NCBI RefSeq assembly: GCF_921294215.1
Contig: NZ_CAKLDM010000001.1
Location: 434,001-498,000 of the forward strand
Length of the DNA: 64,000 nt
Reading direction: 5' to 3'
DNA from: Vibrio marisflavi CECT 7928
Lineage (GTDB): Bacteria > Pseudomonadota > Gammaproteobacteria > Enterobacterales > Vibrionaceae
A model generated the notes under the pieces. That model did not search any database and was not told where the DNA came from. It saw only the letters and a list, made by a program, of their open reading frames with translations. How positions within the stretch are numbered: the stretch's first letter is position 1; each line of letters opens with the position of its first letter. A program made the position numbers and the translations under genes. Positions 55,982-64,000 of the stretch are shown here, piece by piece.

Positions 55982-56380
55982 AGCATTGACCTCACGTTAT
56001 TTATTTTCAAAATCTAGTTTTTATTATTGAGCCAGTGTTCAATGTGGTAATGGCTAATATGAACCAACAGTAAATAGCTTATATAATGGAAATTTCAGAT
56101 GTTCTTCTAGTCAGTTCTACAGTGTCTTTTTGCCAGTTATGAAACTAAACTAGTAAAGCTAGTATGCACGAAAATACTAATTAAATTATTTAGTTTATCT
56201 AACAGAGTTGTTAGGTTAGTTGGCTTAATAGGTGAATCCGGTTTTCGGATGTTCGGGGTGGTGGGGAAGCACTCATTTACTATGTTTGTGAAGTCAACTC
56301 CACTACTTGGGGTAGTATATTGAGTCTAATTGAATCGTTCTCAAAAATAGAAGTAGTGTATTCCCGTAAGAGCAAGCTCG
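55982..56380. other. Gene-free divergent region before the metallopeptidase
   Basis: These 399 AT-rich bases lie between the leftward aconitase gene and the rightward peptidase gene and must hold both promoters. I see no strong repeat, hairpin or reading frame. Confidence 0.45.
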
Positions 56381-57157
56381 ATGAAATCTACGATTGTTTC
56401 GCTAACGCTATCATTACTATTTTCCGTTTTTAATACAAACTTGGCACTGGCTAGTATCGAAATTAAATACAAGAAGCCCTACGATGCGGCCGAAAAACGT
56501 GCAATGAAGGAAATAAAGGCAAGTACGAGCAATGAGACGTTACAGGACCTTTCGAAAAAACTGTTTCCGTTCAAGAAGGCTTTAACTATCCAGTATGGTG
56601 GAAAAGAAGGGCCGCTGTACGACTCTGAGATTCATACTGTTTTCATTCCCTACACTTTTTACACCGATGCAATTGGGTACTTTAAAAAGAATGACTATAA
56701 GAAAAAGTACGGCACTGAACCAAAAAAAGCTGCTATGGATACTTTACTTCATACTCTTTTACATGAGGTTGGACACGCGTATGTGTACGAGAAAAATATC
56801 CCTATCTTAGGAAAAGAAGAAGATGCGGTTGATAATTTTGCAACCATATTGCTTATTGAATATGTAGACAATGGCGGAGAAGTCGCGATCAGTGCAGCGG
56901 ATATGTTTGACTTTGAGTCGAAAGATAGACCTGACTACTATGAGTTTGACGAGTATATCGATGACCACAGCTTCGATTTGCAACGGTACTTTTCAACCCT
57001 ATGCCTTGTTTATGGCAGTGATCCCGAAACTTATAAGGGTTTACTAGACGAAATCGAGAAAGACTACGTTGGCGAGAGAAAAGAGTTTTGCGAATTTCAG
57101 TATGGGCATATATCGGATAATTGGCATAGATACTTGAAGCCACAAAAGTCAAAATAA
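56381..57157 (+). CDS. Secreted DUF4344 metallopeptidase
   Basis: A 258-residue protein with a signal peptide (LTLSLLFSVFNTNLALA). The zinc-binding site is TLLHEVGHAYVYEKNIPILG (HExxH), followed by KEEDAVDNFATILLIEYV, where the conserved Glu/Asp pair fits the third-ligand region of DUF4344. This points to a periplasmic or secreted zinc peptidase of unknown substrate. The ribosome binding site is weak (AAGAGCAAG). It stands alone. Confidence 0.85.
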   Translation: MKSTIVSLTLSLLFSVFNTNLALASIEIKYKKPYDAAEKRAMKEIKASTSNETLQDLSKKLFPFKKALTIQYGGKEGPLYDSEIHTVFIPYTFYTDAIGYFKKNDYKKKYGTEPKKAAMDTLLHTLLHEVGHAYVYEKNIPILGKEEDAVDNFATILLIEYVDNGGEVAISAADMFDFESKDRPDYYEFDEYIDDHSFDLQRYFSTLCLVYGSDPETYKGLLDEIEKDYVGERKEFCEFQYGHISDNWHRYLKPQKSK

Positions 57158-57386
57158 ATCGTATCAATAGTTCAGATTGGTATTATTTGGTTGTTTAACT
57201 AAATACCTTAAAGTGTGAATTGTTGGCAATTGTTGTTATCTATTGAAACCAAATATGACAATCAAGTTGTATGCAATTTGAAAATAAATATAGTGGTTAC
57301 TGATAAAGATAATAGTTGATGGTTTTATATACTTTGTCAATATACTACTTTCCTTTGATTAATAGGCATATAAATAGGGGTTGAAT

Positions 57387-57995
57387 ATGAGAGGGAGTCC
57401 AGATAACAGCGGAAGTATTGAATTAAATAGTGACTATTTGGAAGAGGTGAGTGATAAGCACTTTGAATATATAAAAACATCTGACACTCGTTTAACAACA
57501 GGTACGACTCAAGACATAAAAGTAGGTAACATAGTCAGTGTTAAATGTGCAGAAGAAAATTCTTTTGGCCTGTTCAACTCTAACTCTTTCAATACCTTAA
57601 CCTCTAGTTACGCATATAGCAGTGCTTCGTATACCAAGAATGCACTTAATGGAAGGCACCTATACTCAGAATACAACTTGTATAAGATAGGTGTTCAACA
57701 GAAAAAATTGGAAGTCGTTGAAGATGAGTACGAATCGGCGATAACAAAGATTATGAACAACCAGCAATATTATGAAAAGAACTGCTCGCAAAGGGTAATA
57801 GATGCGCAGTTGGTGATTAATAATGCGAAATTTGAAGCAGAGACAAAAAAGTACCTTCAGCAGAAAACCGAGATAAAAAAGCAACAGAGCAAGTTAGTTA
57901 GCAAGGTCAATGAAGCTCTAATTGATAAAGTCGAAAGTGTTGTTACTGACAGCAACATCACTATAAACAAAGGTAAGCTAACGATGTTTTTATAG
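57387..57995 (+). CDS. Unrecognised coiled-coil protein, 202 residues
   Basis: The ATG at 57387 has GGGG upstream. There is no signal peptide. The first 95 residues are Ser/Thr/Asn-rich and strand-like (GTTQDIKVGNIVSVKCAEEN, then a run rich in S, Y and N), and residues about 95-180 are charged and helical (KLEVVEDEYESAITKIM, KKQQSKLVSKVNEAL), suggesting a coiled coil. The N-terminal beta-like stretch recalls tails of spike-type proteins only loosely. I cannot assign a function. A clear terminator follows. Confidence 0.6.
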   Translation: MRGSPDNSGSIELNSDYLEEVSDKHFEYIKTSDTRLTTGTTQDIKVGNIVSVKCAEENSFGLFNSNSFNTLTSSYAYSSASYTKNALNGRHLYSEYNLYKIGVQQKKLEVVEDEYESAITKIMNNQQYYEKNCSQRVIDAQLVINNAKFEAETKKYLQQKTEIKKQQSKLVSKVNEALIDKVESVVTDSNITINKGKLTMFL

Positions 57996-58034
57996 GGAGT
58001 ATTGCCTGTGTGGATGTTAGCAAGGATTGTATAA

Positions 58035-58065
58035 GCAGGTATACTTTCTATATACCTGCCTTTTT
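58035..58065 (+). terminator. Rho-independent terminator of the coiled-coil gene
   Basis: GCAGGTATA pairs perfectly with TATACCTGC across a 7-base loop and is followed by CTTTTTAG. It also lies 22 bases beyond the stop of the leftward EF-hand gene. Confidence 0.9.
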
Positions 58066-58086
58066 AGATGTAATTAAATCAATGTT

Positions 58087-58350
58087 TTACTGTGAGTTGG
58101 AGCACCCGTCGTGTGTTGGTGGTTCTGGTAACTCATCTTGGGATAGTACGCCATCTTCATTGGCATCTAACTTATCGAAATCTCTAGCTAGAGGCCCTTT
58201 TACTTCACTTTTCTCAAGTACGCCATCTCCGTTCTGATCAAGCTGCTCAAATGTAGGAGGGCAACGAGGGTGTTGTGCTTGCTGCGCAAAAGTGATGCTG
58301 CTAGAGAAGATAAGAGTTGTAAATATGCCAGCAAGAATTGATTTATTCAT
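58087..58350 (-). CDS. Secreted EF-hand calcium-binding protein
   Basis: An 87-residue protein with a signal peptide (GIFTTLIFSSSITFA) and two EF-hand loops, DQNGDGVLEKSE and DANEDGVLSQDE, each with the Asp/Asn/Asp/Glu ligands for calcium. Pro-rich ends (HPRCPP and LPEPPTHDGC) carry one Cys each, which could pair. GGAG precedes the ATG. It is divergent from the cupin gene, and tandem BaeR-box-like repeats lie 50-71 bases upstream, tying it to the redox operon at 59199-63990. Confidence 0.82.
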   Translation of the reverse strand: MNKSILAGIFTTLIFSSSITFAQQAQHPRCPPTFEQLDQNGDGVLEKSEVKGPLARDFDKLDANEDGVLSQDELPEPPTHDGCSNSQ

Positions 58351-58399
58351 TTTGTCTCCAGTTGTGTGTTACCGATAGTCGTTTTGTAATTTACTGAGT

Positions 58400-58421
58400 A
58401 AATGTGGAGGAACTATGGAGA
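58400..58421 (-). promoter_or_regulatory. Tandem BaeR-box-like repeats upstream of the EF-hand gene
   Basis: On the minus strand TCTCCATAGTT is followed directly by CCTCCACATTT, an 11-bp tandem. The first unit is identical to the second unit of the repeat at 59132-59142. The spacing fits an OmpR-type regulator dimer, and TCTCCAT is the core of the E. coli BaeR box. Confidence 0.55.
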
Positions 58422-58571
58422 CAAAAAGGAGATGTCACTAAAACTGAAGAATATCTTTCCCTTGAACAATAGAGAGCTATCCCTCAAATAGCTGAATTTA
58501 GACAGTTGGCATCTATCTATATGTTACAGCGCTCGGTAACATGACACTTTACCACTTAGGGATTTAAGTAT

Positions 58572-59003
58572 ATGGATATTAAAAATTTATTCTTTGTGTT
58601 AGCTATTTCTATCGGCTTAACCAGTGGCGCATATGCTCAAGGCGAGCATGAACATGGGAAAGCTCAAGTCAAAGTTCTAGCGAAATCAACAAAAAGCTGG
58701 GACGGTTCGACGTTGCCAAAATATGGTCAAGGCCAACCTGAAGTACAAGTCTTAAAGATCACTATACCTGCGGGAGCCAAACTGCCAATGCATAAGCACC
58801 CGGTCATCAATGCTGGTTACTTGATGAAAGGTGAGCTAGAAGTCACGACAGAACAAGGTGAGAAAAAAACGATAAAGGCTGGTGATGCTTTAATCGAGGT
58901 CACCAATAAATGGCATTATGGTCGTAATATTGGCAATGAACCTGCGGAAATTATTGTCGTTTACGCGAGTACTGAAGGTTCACCCATTACGGTTCTTAAA
59001 TAG
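58572..59003 (+). CDS. Periplasmic cupin-domain protein
   Basis: A 143-residue protein with a signal peptide (FFVLAISIGLTSGAYA) and one cupin domain holding the metal ligands in IPAGAKLPMHKHPVINAGY and a later WHYGRN. The His-rich mature start (GEHEHGKAQ) may help metal binding. Function of such single-domain exported cupins is not established. It ends at a terminator, 195 bases before the redox operon, and its promoter region is shared with the EF-hand gene. Confidence 0.8.
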   Translation: MDIKNLFFVLAISIGLTSGAYAQGEHEHGKAQVKVLAKSTKSWDGSTLPKYGQGQPEVQVLKITIPAGAKLPMHKHPVINAGYLMKGELEVTTEQGEKKTIKAGDALIEVTNKWHYGRNIGNEPAEIIVVYASTEGSPITVLK

Positions 59004-59023
59004 AGCTGAGCATTAAAAAGAGA

Positions 59024-59066
59024 GCTTCGCACATTCGCTATAGAGGCAAGCAGTGCGGAGCCTTTT
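59024..59066 (+). terminator. Terminator of the cupin gene
   Basis: GCTTCGCAC pairs with GTGCGGAGC (one G-T pair) across a 20-base loop and is followed by CTTTTG. Confidence 0.6.
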
Positions 59067-59120
59067 GACACTTTCTTACATTATATTCTATTACACACGC
59101 TTTTCTCTCACGCCTCTTAA

Positions 59121-59142
59121 TCTCCATAATTTCTCCATAGTT
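59121..59142 (+). promoter_or_regulatory. Tandem BaeR-box-like repeats upstream of the redox operon
   Basis: TCTCCATAATT is followed directly by TCTCCATAGTT, an 11-bp tandem 57 bases before the first operon start. The first unit fits the central part of the E. coli BaeR consensus (TCTCCATDATT) at every position and the second differs at one. The operon ends with a BaeS-like kinase gene, so autoregulation is likely. Confidence 0.6.
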
Positions 59143-59198
59143 CACTCACAATGCTTCGATATCTTGGAAGCTGTTGATGAACATCTTTGGAGTAACGT

Positions 59199-60578
59199 AT
59201 GACAATTCAATTGGCGTCGCCTTCGTCTGCGGCAAAGAAGCAAAGGTTCCTTCAGTCACCGATCAACAGAATGGTCGGCTACTGCTTAATCTTGCTGCTC
59301 CCTTACATCGCAACATATTGGGTGAAGGTTGACTATAAAGGCTGGTACGTAGCATTCGTGACTGTAGTGAACTTTTTGGCAATGGCTGCTTTTCTAGTGC
59401 AATTTCCACTCGCGAGTAGAATCAAGAACGTATCCCTATTCTCCAATATTAATTGGAGTATTTCTCAACATAAGACTGCTGGAAAGTGGATCGGTGTTGT
59501 CTTTCTATTACACCCCGCTTTGATTCTCGCACCTAAGTTTGCGATGTCTTGGCAGCAAGGTGTACAAAGCACCATACAGACACTTACTTCTCCGCAAATG
59601 TTGACCGGTATTTTTGCATGGGTGCTTTTGCTCGCTTGGGTATTGATATCAGTGTACAAAGAGCGCTTAGCTATGCGTTACGAGACTTGGAGGTTAACAC
59701 ATACTGTTGGGTTTGTTCTTATCGCTATACTTGCAACGCTGCATGTTACATCGGTAGGTATATATGCACAATCTCAAGTGCTGTTTAACGCTTTCTGGTG
59801 GGGGTTAGCAGCGATTTCGATAGGTCTTGTTGGATACAACTACTTTGTTAAACCGAGCAAGTTGAAGTCACGTCCCTTTGTACTCAATGATATATGCAAA
59901 ATTAGTACGAGTGATTGGCTTATGACATTGAAGGTGCCAAACAACTGTCGCTTCAACTTCGAAGCAGGACAGTTTGTATGGCTCAATAGTGACGATCCTG
60001 CAAAAGTCGTAAATGACCATCCGTTCTCTATTGCAACAATTCAAAAAGATTTGCCATACGTATCTTTCATTATTCGTAATCTCGGTGATTACACATCTAA
60101 ACTGGGACAGCTAGAAGTTGGCCAAAAAGTGTATGTAGATGGGCCCTATGGAAGTCTAACGAGTCAGGAAAGCATCGATAGTATAGGCGTTACGCTAATA
60201 GCTGGAGGCAGCGGGATCGGTCCAATGCTTTCTTTATTGCGTGAATTTGCTTGTACCAATGACCCTAGGCCGATTCGTTTAATTTATGGCAATCATCATT
60301 ATGATCAGTTTGTCTTCCAAGAAGAAATCAAGCATTTGGAGTCAAAGCTGAAAAATTTCTCTCAATTGGTTGTCTGTATGGATGGCGGTGAAGGTCAAGA
60401 CATCTATCGAGGTCCGATTGATATGACGTGCTTATCCAAAGGCTTTGTCCCTTCACTTAAAGACAACTGGAGCTTTTATGTGTGCGGCTCAAAAGCAATG
60501 GTAAGCGCCGTCAATGAGAATTTGCGTTGCATGGATGTTTCACCCAACCAGATCCATTTTGAAAAACTAGCGTTTTAG
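59199..60578 (+). CDS. Ferric-reductase-like transmembrane heme/FAD/NAD(P)H oxidoreductase
   Basis: A 459-residue NOX/FRE-type protein. The N-terminal half has about six membrane helices with two histidine pairs, His91/His105 and His168/His182, each 14 residues apart, as expected for two stacked b-hemes. The C-terminal cytoplasmic half is a ferredoxin-reductase module with the FAD motif HPFS at 274-277, the NAD(P)H motif GGSGIGP at 336-342, and YVCGSKAMV. It should move electrons from cytoplasmic NAD(P)H across the membrane. First gene of a four-gene operon. Confidence 0.88.
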   Translation: MTIQLASPSSAAKKQRFLQSPINRMVGYCLILLLPYIATYWVKVDYKGWYVAFVTVVNFLAMAAFLVQFPLASRIKNVSLFSNINWSISQHKTAGKWIGVVFLLHPALILAPKFAMSWQQGVQSTIQTLTSPQMLTGIFAWVLLLAWVLISVYKERLAMRYETWRLTHTVGFVLIAILATLHVTSVGIYAQSQVLFNAFWWGLAAISIGLVGYNYFVKPSKLKSRPFVLNDICKISTSDWLMTLKVPNNCRFNFEAGQFVWLNSDDPAKVVNDHPFSIATIQKDLPYVSFIIRNLGDYTSKLGQLEVGQKVYVDGPYGSLTSQESIDSIGVTLIAGGSGIGPMLSLLREFACTNDPRPIRLIYGNHHYDQFVFQEEIKHLESKLKNFSQLVVCMDGGEGQDIYRGPIDMTCLSKGFVPSLKDNWSFYVCGSKAMVSAVNENLRCMDVSPNQIHFEKLAF

Positions 60579-60587
60579 GAGTTTGAT

Positions 60588-60803
60588 ATGGCTATTCATC
60601 AAATTAGCGGTTGTATTGGCTGCAAAGAATGTGTTCTTAGTTGCCCAACTGACGTAATTCGTTTTGATAGCGATAAAAATATGGCAGTTATTGCTTACCC
60701 CGAAGATTGCCAAATATGCCACTTGTGCGCACTGTACTGCCCCGTTGGAGCGATTACTTTTACGTCAGAGAAGACAATTCCCGTTATGGTTTCTTGGAGG
60801 TAG
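60588..60803 (+). CDS. Small 2x4Fe-4S ferredoxin
   Basis: A 71-residue ferredoxin with two complete cluster motifs, Cys9/12/15/19 (CIGCKECVLSC) followed by Pro, and Cys41/44/47/51 (CQICHLCALYC) followed by Pro. It has no signal peptide. It lies between the membrane reductase (9 bases upstream) and the Tat-exported flavoprotein (2 bases downstream). The pattern recalls AprB/DmsB-type electron subunits, so it may bind the flavoprotein and be carried out with it, or stay cytoplasmic as a separate carrier. Confidence 0.92.
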   Translation: MAIHQISGCIGCKECVLSCPTDVIRFDSDKNMAVIAYPEDCQICHLCALYCPVGAITFTSEKTIPVMVSWR

Positions 60804-60805
60804 AG

Positions 60806-62560
60806 ATGAAAGATAATTTAGGTATGTCACGCCGTAAATTTCTTGGTGTAGCTGGAGGTGCAGCTCTTGGTATTGCAGCGTTAAGTGCGATGTCATTTGA
60901 GATCCCAGTAAGTGAAAATAAGTCGACTATTAAGCCAAGTGACTTTGATTCTGAAGATCTGCAAGCTGATGTATTGGTGATCGGTGGAGGAATGGCGGCG
61001 CTTTTTGCTGCGATAAAAGCTCATGATGCAGGTGCATCAGTGTTAATGGTTTCAAAAGGGCGAGTGGGTTCATCTGGTTTGACACCATTTGCCAAAGGTA
61101 TTTTCTGCTACGACAAATCCAATGCTGACATGACGATAGACGAGTTTGTAAAAAAGGTCTCTGATTCTGCGATCGATACCAATAATCCGGTTTTTACTCG
61201 TCAATTAGCAGAGCACTCGTACGATCGGGTTCAAGAGTTGAAATCGTGGGGATTTTTCGAATCGCCTATTTATCACAAAGCATTTAATACTCCGCTAAAA
61301 GAGCGAAACATTCGGCCTCATGAACGAGTGATGATCACTCACTTGACGAAAGAGAATGGCCACATAGCTGGCGCATCTGGATTTAGCTTAGATGAAAACA
61401 AACTTTATCACTATAGAGCAAAAACGGTAGTACTCTGCACCGGATCTGGTGGCTTTAAGTCTAGTGGTTTCCCTCTTTGCGATGTCACCCATGATGGAAC
61501 AATCATGGCGTATAAAATTGGCGCTAAGGTCACCGGTAAAGAATGGAATGATGGGCATCCGGGGTCGGCGAAAAATTCTGGAGACTGTTATTCAAATTGG
61601 CGTGGTCAGGTTGAAGAAAAACCATCGATCACTTCAGCTGAAGTGCATCATGACTTGGGTGTCGACTTAAACTTTCAAGCTTATACGCAAGGTCCTCCTG
61701 TGGAAATGGGTCCTCCCGGGAGCAGCTCGCATTCTGCCCCAACTCAAACCAATATTAAAGGGCCATATACACCTTCGGAGTTTCAAAGAAAAGGGCCGCC
61801 ATCTGCGCAGCCAGAGCGCGGCGGTATTTTGTCTATTTTCAATAAAGCTGACGGTGGGCCGCCGGGACCACAGGGTGAAATTGTTGGTGGATCCACAGCA
61901 GGAATGGCAATCCACAAATCTGAAGGCATAGTGCCTGTTGATGAGACAGGTTTAAGTACGATCCCGGGCCTGTATGCTGCTGGAGATGCACTCGGCTCAT
62001 ATATGTCAGGTGGTATCTATACGCAAGTCGGGGGCTCTTTAGCTGGGTCTGCTGTGCAGGGTACATTTGCTGGTGAGGCAGCGGCAAAAGCAAGCAAGGA
62101 GCTGAAACATGCAAGTATATCTGTTGCTAAGTTAAAGCAGATTGAAAGCGAGATTTTGGCCCCTCTGAAACGCGAAAGAGGCTATAGCCCGGCGTGGGTT
62201 ACACAAGTACTACAAGGAGTCATGTTTCCTAACTTTGTGTTATATATTAAAAAGGAACGAATGCTACAAGGTGCATTGGCATATGTGGAGGAGCTGCAAG
62301 AACATCACGTCCCTATGTTGCTTGCTGATGATCTGCATAAATTGCGTCTCGCACATGAAACAGAAAATATGATTGCAAATGCACAGATGAAATTGAAAGC
62401 ATCTATGATGCGCAAGGAAAGCCGTTGTAGCCATTATCGACTTGATTATCCGAGCATCGACCGCGAAAATTGGCAGGCTTGGATAAATATTCAGAAGGAT
62501 GACTCAGGTGAAATGGTGCTAGAAAAACAACCTTTCAACCTTTGGCCGAAGTTTAGCTAA
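60806..62560 (+). CDS. Tat-exported FAD-dependent oxidoreductase, fumarate-reductase/AprA type
   Basis: The ATG behind GGAGG gives 584 residues. A twin-arginine signal (SRRKFLGVAGGAALG, Arg9-Arg10) shows folded export. The FAD-binding motif VIGGGMAALFAA is at 58-69, and the late GLYAAGDALGSYMSGG completes the flavin site; CTGSGG and the NDGHPGS stretch lie between. Residues 296-356 form a Pro/Gly-rich insertion (GPPVEMGPPGSSS, GPPSAQPERGG, GPPGPQGE). The substrate is unknown; it is probably the terminal reductase of the operon. Its stop overlaps the kinase start. Confidence 0.87.
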   Translation: MKDNLGMSRRKFLGVAGGAALGIAALSAMSFEIPVSENKSTIKPSDFDSEDLQADVLVIGGGMAALFAAIKAHDAGASVLMVSKGRVGSSGLTPFAKGIFCYDKSNADMTIDEFVKKVSDSAIDTNNPVFTRQLAEHSYDRVQELKSWGFFESPIYHKAFNTPLKERNIRPHERVMITHLTKENGHIAGASGFSLDENKLYHYRAKTVVLCTGSGGFKSSGFPLCDVTHDGTIMAYKIGAKVTGKEWNDGHPGSAKNSGDCYSNWRGQVEEKPSITSAEVHHDLGVDLNFQAYTQGPPVEMGPPGSSSHSAPTQTNIKGPYTPSEFQRKGPPSAQPERGGILSIFNKADGGPPGPQGEIVGGSTAGMAIHKSEGIVPVDETGLSTIPGLYAAGDALGSYMSGGIYTQVGGSLAGSAVQGTFAGEAAAKASKELKHASISVAKLKQIESEILAPLKRERGYSPAWVTQVLQGVMFPNFVLYIKKERMLQGALAYVEELQEHHVPMLLADDLHKLRLAHETENMIANAQMKLKASMMRKESRCSHYRLDYPSIDRENWQAWINIQKDDSGEMVLEKQPFNLWPKFS

Positions 62561-63990
62561 TGATACGAATAACAATATTTAAGAAGTTCTTTTTTTCTTT
62601 GCTACTGTTAAGTGCGGTTGTGATGTCAGTGATGACAATTCAGATAAACCGCAGCTTCAAGCATGGACTGCAAGACTACCTCAACCAGAATGAACTCAAC
62701 AAAGTTAATCAACTGGCAAAGCTGTTAGCGCAGTATTATTCGCCGGACACGGGTTGGCAGGCACTTAAACTTGAGCCTAGATTGTGGGACAAGCTGTTTC
62801 GCCAAATTGGAGAGATTCCACCGCCTCCACCACGTCGGGAAGAGCCACTTCGCGACAAACCCTTACGAACACAACACGGTATTGATCCGCTAAGCTTTCG
62901 TGTCGCCTTATACAGTGATTCTGGCAAGATTATAGAGGGTAGACCTAGAGGAGAAAGGTTTCCCGAGCGGCCTTTGCAAGAAGTGCAAGTGGATATATTA
63001 GTAGAGAACAAAGTCGTTGGTAGGCTTAGCGTGACACAGAGCCCAGTAATTAACGATGAGTTGGCCAATAGCTTTTATTTACAGCAGCAGTCGAATATCT
63101 ATTGGATCAGCTTTTTTGCGGCGATCTCTTCATTTCTTGTGGCGGCAGCATTATTAGGACGGTTTTTGAAACCGTTGACCTCACTTCAAGATGGAGCAAA
63201 GGCGTTGACAAGTGGTGATTATGATCATCAGGTAGAGGTTGTTGGTAACGATGAGCTCGCTGATCTATCAGAAAAATTTAATCAGCTTGCCTTTGTATTA
63301 AAACAGCAAAAAGAAACTCGTGAGCAATGGATATCGGATATTTCTCATGAATTACGAACACCAATTACTGTGCTAAGAGCAGAGATAGAAGCGGTAGAGG
63401 ATGGCATTCGAAAACCAACGCCAGAAGTTATTCATTCTTTGCATGACCAAGTGCTTAATCTAAGTAAACTTGTTGATGATCTATATCAGCTGTCGTTGTC
63501 CGATACAGGAATATCTCAGGATCTGTCAGATTCAGTAGATTTAAAAAGGGTGATTAATCAACTGCTGACAAGGTATAGACTTAGGTTCGAAGAGAAAAAC
63601 ATTGAGATAGTGAGTGACTTATCTATCAAAGGAGAGTGTATTGTAACGTCAGATGAAAAGTTACTTAACCAATTGTTTTTTAACTTAATGGAAAATAGCT
63701 ATCGCTATACTGATGCTGGTGGTACGGTTAGAGTAACAGTGACAAAAGACTCGAAGTTTTTCGTTGTCGCTGTGGAAGACAGTAGTCCCGGAGTTCCGAA
63801 CGAATCACTAACAAAGCTATTTGATCGATTGTATCGAGTGGATAAGTCTCGAAGTAGAGCGTTTGGTGGCAGCGGTTTGGGATTGTCGATATGCCAAAAC
63901 ATTGTTAAGGCTCACAAAGGCAGTATTATCGCGAAGCATTCCGATCTAGGTGGGCTAAAAATTGAAGTCACTTTTCCAATTCAAAAGTAG
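62560..63990 (+). CDS. BaeS-like envelope sensor histidine kinase
   Basis: A 476-residue kinase with membrane helices at about 10-28 and 180-201, a periplasmic loop holding a Pro/Arg-rich stretch (EIPPPPPRREEPLRDKPLR at about 85-103), a HAMP domain, His263 in SDISHELRTPITVLRAE, and an ATPase domain with NLMENSYRYTDAGG, VEDSSPGVP, LFDRLYRVDKSR and GGSGLGLSI. It resembles BaeS. Its ATG overlaps the flavoprotein stop (TAATG), so it is translated with the redox genes. The partner regulator gene probably follows beyond the window. Confidence 0.92.
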   Translation: MIRITIFKKFFFSLLLLSAVVMSVMTIQINRSFKHGLQDYLNQNELNKVNQLAKLLAQYYSPDTGWQALKLEPRLWDKLFRQIGEIPPPPPRREEPLRDKPLRTQHGIDPLSFRVALYSDSGKIIEGRPRGERFPERPLQEVQVDILVENKVVGRLSVTQSPVINDELANSFYLQQQSNIYWISFFAAISSFLVAAALLGRFLKPLTSLQDGAKALTSGDYDHQVEVVGNDELADLSEKFNQLAFVLKQQKETREQWISDISHELRTPITVLRAEIEAVEDGIRKPTPEVIHSLHDQVLNLSKLVDDLYQLSLSDTGISQDLSDSVDLKRVINQLLTRYRLRFEEKNIEIVSDLSIKGECIVTSDEKLLNQLFFNLMENSYRYTDAGGTVRVTVTKDSKFFVVAVEDSSPGVPNESLTKLFDRLYRVDKSRSRAFGGSGLGLSICQNIVKAHKGSIIAKHSDLGGLKIEVTFPIQK

Positions 63991-64000
63991 GTGTAACATT

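Noticed and set aside
59199..60578. Reading the first operon gene as a cytochrome b component of a succinate dehydrogenase-like complex
   Set aside because: The C-terminal half clearly holds FAD and NAD(P)H motifs of the ferric reductase/NOX type, which such subunits lack.

Overview
This window looks like a Vibrio chromosome segment, most likely from the second chromosome. The inference rests on recalled family resemblance: an NfsB-type flavin reductase close to the V. fischeri FRase I, a HutZ-like heme protein, a csdA-type DEAD-box helicase beside RNase II, a complete xyl locus, an OprD/chitoporin-like porin and many two-component and HD-GYP proteins. Composition is AT-rich throughout. I saw no tRNA, rRNA, CRISPR array, insertion sequence or prophage.

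Layout. Positions 1-10.2 kb hold housekeeping and single genes: a truncated response regulator, a DUF6279 lipoprotein, nfsA, a MaoC hydratase, a PstS-like protein, rnb, deaD and a HutZ-like protein. Positions 10.3-16.4 kb hold the D-xylose locus (xylB, xylR, a decayed aldose-epimerase remnant, xylA, xylE). An SDR and a substrate-binding protein/histidine kinase pair follow to 20.5 kb. The oxidative pentose phosphate operon zwf-pgl-gnd reads leftward at 21-24.7 kb. A large HD-GYP protein and an electrophile-response module (NemR-like repressor, CurA-like reductase, nitroreductase) with two visible operators lie at 25.3-30.8 kb. Positions 31.8-36 kb carry a pair probably acting on D- and L-2-hydroxyglutarate. 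A LonB-like protease, an orphan sugar-binding protein, an alpha-glucoside PTS operon with its GntR regulator, RarD and a kinase-like protein follow to 46 kb. Positions 46.7-50.2 kb hold a binding protein and a LysR-controlled pirin/isochorismatase operon.

Positions 50.2-58 kb look more accessory: an OprD-type porin with an 820-base upstream region containing a perfect 20-bp palindrome, a translationally coupled aconitase/isocitrate-lyase-superfamily pair, a DUF4344 metallopeptidase and a protein I do not recognise.

The best candidate for an undescribed system is 58.1-64 kb. A secreted EF-hand protein and a secreted cupin precede an operon of a heme/FAD transmembrane reductase, a small two-cluster ferredoxin, a Tat-exported fumarate-reductase-type flavoprotein with a Pro/Gly-rich insertion, and a BaeS-like sensor kinase. 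Tandem 11-bp repeats resembling the BaeR box lie upstream of both the reductase operon and the EF-hand gene. I read this as an envelope-stress-controlled electron transfer chain that delivers electrons to a periplasmic reductase of unknown substrate.
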